Assembly: GCA_030544215.1 (NCBI GenBank) | Contig: JARZZO010000013.1 | Span: forward strand, 26,953,229 to 27,017,228 | Direction of reading: 5' to 3' | Length of the DNA stretch: 64,000 nucleotides | DNA from: Zantedeschia hybrid cultivar | Taxonomy: Eukaryota; Streptophyta; Magnoliopsida; Alismatales; Araceae | In this document: positions 57,736 to 64,000 of the stretch, one piece after another | How positions within the stretch are numbered: position 1 is the first letter of the stretch | Layout: each line of letters starts with the position of its first letter | Program-made: the position numbers and the translations under genes | Notes under the pieces: model-generated | What the model was told of the DNA's origin: nothing | What the model saw: the letters and a program-made list of their open reading frames with translations, nothing else | Database searches by the model: none

Positions 57736-59890
57736 ATGGCTGGAAATAATTAAGAAATGCCTAAGCAAATGAAAGAATATTTCATTCCTCAAGAGTATAA
57801 CCCTTCATCTTGTATTCAATTGTCCAATACCCATGCAAGCCATTATGAGATCAAGTACAGTACTATCCAAATGCTCCCATCTTTCTATGAGAATACCAAT
57901 GAAGATCCATATAAATATTTGGATGAGTTCTTTGATATTTGTTCTACCGAAAAAATTCAAGATTTCACGGAAGATGCCCTTCGCCTAACCCTATTTCCTT
58001 TCTCTCTTAAGGACAAGGCCAAATACTGGCTTGGTACAATAGGGAAGCCCATTAGAACCTGACCTGAAATGCAACAAGAATTCTTGAAGAAATTCTATCC
58101 TATAGGAAGAACCAATACTATGAGACGGGCCATAACCGGGTTTTCACAATTACCTAGTGAACAGATCCATGAGTCGTGGGAAAGGCTGAAGGAATTGCTT
58201 AAGAAATGTTTACATCATGGATTATCTAGATGGCAAATTGTGTAAGTATTTTGTGAGGGATTTGATGCACAATATAGGCAAATAGTGGTTGCTTCTTGTG
58301 GAGGAGTATTCATGAGCAAAAACGAGGAAGAGGCATACGATTTGTTTAAATGCTAAGTGAGAATTCAATAAATCATGCCTCACTTTCATCATATAAAAGA
58401 TCAGTGGGAGCATCCAAATGGATTAGAGTTTATGAAATTAGAAACCGAGGAGAATTTGATTCTAGGATGGATATCAATGCACTAGCTCAAAAGTTGGACA
58501 AAGTGGACCTTTTGGCCCAACAAATGAGTAAAATAGATCTAATGGTACAAAAGTTAGACCAAGTTCTAGCTTCAAACAATCAAGGATCTAATATCCAATC
58601 ACCATCAAAATCATACTCATAACCTTCTCCTTCTTATTAGGAAGCTTGTAGTCTTTGTGCTAGCCCAACTCACCATGTCAGTGAGTGTCCTATAGCAGCC
58701 CAATTACCACCTTTCATCCAAGAACAAGTCCAAACGGCCCAAGGTTATTCAAAGCTCAATCATGATCCATATTCTAACACCTACAATCCGAGCTGGAAAA
58801 ATCATCCAAATTTCTCATGGAAACCTCAACAAGCCCAAGCTCCAAATCCACAAACACAAAACTTTCAGAATAGGGCCCACCAACAGAATTATTATCTAAA
58901 TCAAGCCTTCAATAAGGGTCAATCTACCCAATCCCAAGCTCCTTATTTTCAGCCCAATAACAATCAAAACATGTTCTCTCAACCTTCATATCAAATTCTA
59001 CAACCTCAGCCACCAAATCAAAGTGATGAAAAGTTCAATATGTTGCAACAATTACTCATGAACAAACAACAACAGCAACAACAATTACAACAACTGGTCA
59101 GCTCTCAGTAGCAATCCATTGCAAAACTGGAAGCCGAATTTGGCCAAATGGCCGACACCATTATGAGGAGGGAAGTGGGTTCGTTACCCAGTCAACAAAT
59201 TGCAAACCCACGAAACTATCCTCTGAATTTCCAACAACAACCACTCCTACCCATTCCTCAAAAGCTTCAACCCGGCCCATCCATACCACAAAATGGCCCG
59301 TATGTTGAGAATGCTAATGCCATCTCAGTCTTGAGAAATGGTGAAATCTTAGCGAATCCTTCTAAGTCTCAAACAGCAGATGAGAGCTCCTATAAACAGA
59401 ACAACATTTTTCAATCCAAAATCCAGATTAAGTTGAGGGGAGAGGCCAAAGAAAAAGAGAAAATAGATGAAGATCTTAGCCCAAACCAACCCAAGGTCCC
59501 CATCCCAAGGGCTTTAGAATTCAAGCCCGCTAGCAGCAAGAAGCCAGCCCAGCATCAGGCCCAACCTCAAATGGGCCCAAATACACCAAGATGCCCACAA
59601 TTAGAAAATGCGAAAGCAATTTTGGCCTTAAGAAGTGGTAAAATTTTGTCAGATCCTTACCCAAATCAAGGATCTAATCAGCTCATGAATGAATGATATT
59701 GGGTTCTTCATTCTGAGAATTATGAACCAAAAATCCATTTTCTACATACTCTAGAGAATGCCAAGGAAAAAAGAATGCATCAAATCCAAACCCATAATGA
59801 AGAGTTAATGGACTTATTTAAACAAGTCCACATTAACATACGTTTGGTAGATGCCATCCAACATGTGCGGCCTACGCTAAATTTCTGAAA
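57736..59890 (+). pseudogene. E1 gag
   Basis: Would form the particle. The start at 57736 is chosen because its frame aligns with the E2 start; a TAA five codons on suggests decay. The core 57757-58062 includes IKYSTIQMLPSFYENTNED and LTLFPFSLKDKAKYW, followed after a TGA at 58060 by MQQEFLKKFYPIGRTNTMRR and ESWERLKELLKK (Retrotrans_gag domain). After a frameshift near 58300: ENSINHASLSSYKRS, repeated QKLDKVDLL / QKLDQVL, then a zinc knuckle C-x2-C-x4-H-x4-C (CSLCASPTHHVSEC, about 58647-58688), a Gln/Asn-rich tract and two ENA-AI-LR-G-IL repeats (about 59308 and 59605). Further stops at 58243, 58620, 58638 and 59108. Confidence 0.85.
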
Positions 59891-59939
59891 GAACTTTGTG
59901 CTTAGAAAAGAGAGCCCAAAGCAAATCCTTAGAAGGTCT

Positions 59940-60883
59940 TTTTATCTGAAGAGGTGAGTGCCATTCTACTGAACCAATTATCCAAAAAGCTTAAAGATCC
60001 TAGCGCCCCTCTCATTTCTTGTTATATTAATGGACTCACATTTGATAAGGCACTTCTTGATCTTGGGGCCAGTGTAAACCTTTTGCCTACTTCTGCCTAT
60101 GAACAACTGGATCTAGGAGAACTGAAGGCCACTCCTATTATTCTCCAACTGGTAGATCGATCAATTAAAGTGCCACGATGACTCATTAAGGATGTAATTG
60201 TCCAAATCGAAGATTGCTACTTCCCCGTGGACTTCCTTATCTTGGATATGGCCCCATCCTCATATTTGAATCACACTCCAATCATTTTGGGACGTCCATT
60301 CTTAGCTACAGCAAAGGCAAATATCAATTGTGCGACAGGCAAGATGGACATATCTTTTGGGGACCGGCAGATTGGGATCAATATTTTTCAAGCTCCTAAG
60401 TACTCAGATCGGAATGAGGGTTGTTATACAGTGCATGCCATGGATAATATGGTAGATGATAGTCCGGATTTAGAACATTTCCTCTTTCCCATAGAAGAAA
60501 ATTTGGAGTTTGAGCAGTCTTTATCATACACCAAGAATATTGATTCACTTCACAATTCGCCTCACTCGCTTAGTCCTTGGCCTATTATTGAACCTGTACC
60601 AAAGTTGCATCTTAGGCCAACACTGCCATCTCCTATATCTCCTCCTGAACTTGAACACAATACCTTACAACCTGATCGCATGCACGACATTCATATGGTG
60701 AAGTATGCTAAGTCGAGAGGAGAATTACACATAAACCAAGGTCTAAGTAAAGTAAGTGTGAATGAGATAGTCAAATGGTCAAATCAGACAAATCATCACT
60801 TCATAAGTAGGAAAAGCATGGCTCTGAGAATATCTATGCAGGGCACACAAAATGATACCAACAAATCAATTGACCCAGGTTGA
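59940..60883 (+). pseudogene. E1 aspartic protease and C-terminal extension
   Basis: Retropepsin active site ALLDLGASVNLLP (about 60053-60090) keeps the Asp (DLGAS). The second block IILGRPFLATAKANIN (about 60281-60325) is intact. A TGA at 60179 separates them, so the protein is interrupted once. The extension from 60440 (DSPDLEHFLFP through HHFISRKSMALR) is shared with E2 and has no known domain. Stop at 60881. No pol follows. Confidence 0.85.
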
Positions 60884-62087
60884 TAAGAACTCACATACGT
60901 CTGGCTGAAGACGTTAAACTTAGCGCTTATTGGGAGGTAATCCAATCTTCTCATTTATTATGATTCTTCTCTTTTTCTTTTCTTGTTAGAAAACTGAGAT
61001 CATCCACATTGGTGTACATGGAGAAACCTCTTACATACCTCAGGTTGTATCTTTCCTCATTATGGATTTCATGTTAAATAATTATTTCCATTACCATGTC
61101 ATTGAGGACAATGTCATTCAAGTTGGTGGGGAGAATCATAGTGCATATTGAATAATTGTTTAAAATGAACAAAATTTTTGAAAAAAAAAAAGAATTCTTC
61201 ATTTTTCACACAAAATTTTCAAAAAAAATTTCATTTTCACACTCCAACAGAGTTTCTTATCTATCATACTTCATTTAGGATGTCTTAAACAAATCAATAT
61301 TCTTAAATAATATTGAGTAAAAGTTTGAATTAACTCCCCTCTCCACAAAGAGTCACGATAGGATGATTTTCACACACACATGGTAACTTGAAAAGAATGA
61401 AAAATCTTGAAAATGTAGAATTGTTAGAGTTGACCCGAAGTGTAGGATTACCTATTCTGTTTTTATTTTTAGGTCAAAACGAAAGGAAAATTAGGATTCG
61501 TAAGAGGAGACCAATCCGCTTAGCACTTTAAGAAGGCGGTCATCTCGAAAAAAAGGTAATTAGAAGTATGAAAATCAAATAAATATGCTTCAAAATAGCC
61601 AAAGGAGGGACGGTGGCAAAAAGTACGCACCCTCCCCTTAGGCAAAGTAAAAAAGGAGGCAAAAAGTACGCACTCTCAAAGTACAACCAAATGAAAAAAA
61701 TAATCACGCTAAATAAAAAAGTCCTTCATAATAAAATAAGACCAAATCTGAAAAAGTATTGAGTTGGTGCGAGAACCGAAAAGCGGGAATAGCCAACTAA
61801 TCCGGAGATCTCTTTTTCTTTTCTCTCCCCTGCGTAGTTCTTCACCAAAGGTCAGTGAAGACAACGATATACCAAACATGATAGAAATGAACTCCAAGCA
61901 CCTCAAATGATATGCACAATCACCAATCCTGATTCCAAGTATAATGGGCGGGAGAACGAAAACTTGAATTCAAATTGCCTACCATTTGCAATAGATATCC
62001 CTTAAAATGAAGTTTGATTCTTTTTACTAATCCTGGTAGTCCTAATTTTTCAAATGATCACATTGCTAAGGGACTAGAAATGATTAA
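60884..62087 (+). other. E1 3' non-coding region where pol would be expected
   Basis: No coding potential recognised on either strand. Contains the conserved box GCGCTTATTGGGAGGTAATC (about 60920-60940), a GTCATTGAGGACAATGTCATT stretch-like inverted segment (about 61097-61118) and paired AAAAAGTACGCAC motifs (about 61618 and 61661), all with E2 counterparts. Confidence 0.65.
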
Positions 62088-62098
62088 GTTGGGGGATG
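62088..62098 (+). other. E1 polypurine tract
   Basis: GTTGGGGGATG directly before the 3' LTR start. Confidence 0.75.
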
Positions 62099-63884
62099 TG
62101 ATAAGTATATATTTTTAGATAAACAATAGATGAAATTTACACACTATACTGTCAATTTTATGTACAAAACCATATGGAATGATAGATAAATCGATTATGC
62201 TTTCAAAATATTAATTTTGTAAAATTCGAATGCCAAATATCATCATTTTATAGATTAAGTAAGTGTGATAATTTCATTTCTAATAAGAGCTTCTTGGCAA
62301 TTATTTAATATACATTTGAATAATTTATTGATTGCCGCATAAACTTAACTATTATTTTATGTGGATGTAGGACATGAGCAAGTAGATAGCATAGTGGTTA
62401 GTCCACACTTTCAATGAAGTGACTAGGGTTAAAATCCCAGAAGGAACAAGATTGTATTTTTGCTGTTCAAAAGGGGCCCACATACTAGCTATAAGAGAGA
62501 GAGAGATGGAAATTCAAATTCAAAAATAATATTTATTATTTTTAAAATTTAGATTTCAAATTTCAAAATTCAAATTTCGAAAATAACATTTATTACTCAA
62601 AATCTAAATTTCAAAAGTCAAAATCAAATATCTCTATCTAAATTCAAATTTCAAAATAAACATTCATGGTTTTTAAAGAGGAGCCCCTAATCAAGGAGAA
62701 ACTTAATGGCCTATTTATTATCTTTTTTGAAATTCAAAATTTGGGGCTCTCTTCTATAAAACCATGGGAGGGGGAGGAAAAAGGGACTTTTGAAATTTTT
62801 AAACTCTCTCACCCCTTCTATCCAAATATTTCTCTCTCACTTTCTCCTTCTCTTTGCTACAGTACCTACGGGTAAAAAAAATCTCTATCTAAATTCAAAT
62901 TTCAAAATAAACATTTATGATTTTTAAGGAGGAGCCCCTAATCAAGGGGAAATTTAATGGCCTATTTATTATCTTTTTTGAAATTCAAAATTTGGGACTC
63001 TCTTCTATAAAACCATAGGAGGGGGAGGAAAAAGGGACTTTTGAAATTTTTATACTCTCTCACCCCTTCTATCTAAATATCTCTCTCTCACTTTCTCCTT
63101 CTCTTTGCTACAGTACCTGCGGGTACTGTAGCAGCCCCCTCTCTCTCTAGCTTTTGTTCTCTCTCTATTTCTCTCTTTCGCTCTCTCTCTCTCTCTCCAT
63201 CTCTCTGAAACCAGCAGCTATCAGGGCAAGAGGTGGACTCGAGGCACTGCAACTGACCACTGGAAGGAGTCCAGGGCGGCCAAGGTTCCGCGCGAAGGGC
63301 TACGACGGCTGCAAACATCAATTTTCTCTCTCCACTACCTCTCTCTCTAGTTTTTGAGTTCTCTATGTTACACTGTATTTCAAATATTTTCTGTAAAAGT
63401 TTCCTTATAAAAGTCATGTTAATTTTTAATTTTCAATATCTCTGTAAAATTTCATGTAGTTCTAATAATGAATGACAGTATCTCCTTTGAAAAAATTTAT
63501 CTTTTGTCCCTCTTTTTGTTCTACAACGTTTATTTTTTGTTCTGTTGACACTACTCAAACTCTATATTCTACTTTTAATTAGTGTTTTAGAGGTAGTCTT
63601 AGTTCAGTAGATGGTCTGATTATGGTCATTTAGGGGTACTCCTTTTGTGAGTTAATAGTAAGTCCGGTTAATTTCAATTCTTAACAAATCAAATCATCAT
63701 GCTCCCTCTTCTTTCTTCTCTATTTTTCCTCTAAAAACTCAAGGTTTTCAACTTTAAAAATCTATTTCCCTGTGGATTCGACCCAATCTCACCACTTGCT
63801 ATTTTTCAAATAATTATATGTGAAAATTAGAATTTTAAGATTGATGTTCGAATATGCTTAACGACACATAATTTCGAGCGATCA
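62099..63884 (+). repeat. E1 3' LTR (1786 bp) with internal promoter duplication
   Basis: Same ends as the 5' LTR but 242 bp longer. A segment from about 62630 to 62874 is repeated in tandem at about 62880-63122, so the TATA box and CT-rich start appear twice. Confidence 0.88.
62630..63122 (+). repeat. Tandem duplication in E1 3' LTR
   Basis: Both copies run from ATCTCTATCTAAATTCAAAT to TTTGCTACAGTACC-(T)-(A/G)CGGGTA, with TATAAAA at 62755 and 63006. The joint is the A-run near 62875. Confidence 0.85.
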
Positions 63885-64000
63885 GGCAGTCAATTGATTA
63901 AGTAAAGTAACTTGAAGACTTAATCGACACAAACGACTTAATAGATAGAAGGGTAGTTAAATGATTAAGTGAAGTGATTCGATGACTTAACCGATATAAA
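63885..64000. repeat. GATTAAG-rich degenerate repeat, right of E1
   Basis: Continuation of the host repeat seen at 54830-55149, cut by the window end. Confidence 0.6.

Larger units (their letters stand above)
55150..63884 (+). mobile_element. 'E1': Gag-protease-only LTR retrotransposon with both LTRs
   Basis: 5' LTR 55150-56693, primer site, leader, gag, protease, about 1.2 kb non-coding, purine tract, 3' LTR 62099-63884. Termini TGATAAG..GCGATCA. Flanking 5-mers GTCAG (55145-55149) and GGCAG (63885-63889) agree at 4 of 5 positions, a likely target duplication with one later change. No reverse transcriptase, RNase H or integrase, the same layout as E2. The two LTRs differ at roughly 19 of the first 271 aligned bases by eye, mostly transitions, so it is not recent. 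Confidence 0.88.

Overview
The window is repeat-dense nuclear DNA of a flowering plant. Almost every recognisable protein fragment belongs to a plant transposable element: Ty1/copia, two Ty3/gypsy groups, and CACTA/EnSpm with TNP2 and TNPA-like genes. I found no intact host gene, no rRNA or tRNA gene and no prokaryotic feature. The species cannot be named from the sequence.

Layout, left to right. (1) 1-6170: decayed copia element on +, 5' end outside the window, 3' LTR at 4616-6170. (2) 6171-30724: a minus-strand LTR element ('E2') that encodes only Gag and protease. It was split when a Tat/Ogre-type gypsy element on + (9177 to about 26.9 kb) inserted into its protease; the copia element cut its 3' LTR, and its 5' LTR is truncated near 30724. 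(3) 30725-35328: minus-strand gypsy-type element with a Transposase_28-like protein and a roughly 74-bp minisatellite. (4) 35329-37468: unassigned. (5) 37469-51388: CACTA transposon with AAG target duplication, carrying decayed TNP2 and TNPA-like genes, large ATCT microsatellites and a solo LTR (40758-42040) of the Tat-type family with a perfect ATATC duplication. (6) 51389-55149: unassigned DNA, a 195-bp x3 tandem repeat and GATTAAG-rich sequence. (7) 55150-63884: a second Gag-protease-only LTR element ('E1') on +, with both LTRs, inserted in the GATTAAG-rich sequence.

The strongest unexplained signal belongs to the Tat-type family. A 34-bp palindrome, always 12-bp arm, 10-bp spacer and 12-bp arm (arms near CTGAAAGGCGTC / GACGCGTTTTAG), occurs 16 times clearly and twice in degraded form. 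It forms arrays, several with an 87-90 bp period, lying about 100-330 bp upstream of the LTR TATA box, upstream of gag, and upstream of two antisense genes, and again in the solo LTR. The two antisense genes between integrase and the missing 3' LTR contain introns and resemble plant-mobile-domain/DUF7745-type proteins. The promoter of the first looks like an inverted copy of the element's own U3. The layout suggests a retroelement with its own cis-regulatory sites and antisense accessory genes. That functional reading is inference.

The elements are all decayed. In the Tat-type pol most in-frame stops can be explained by a single C-to-T or G-to-A change, as expected for long-methylated DNA.
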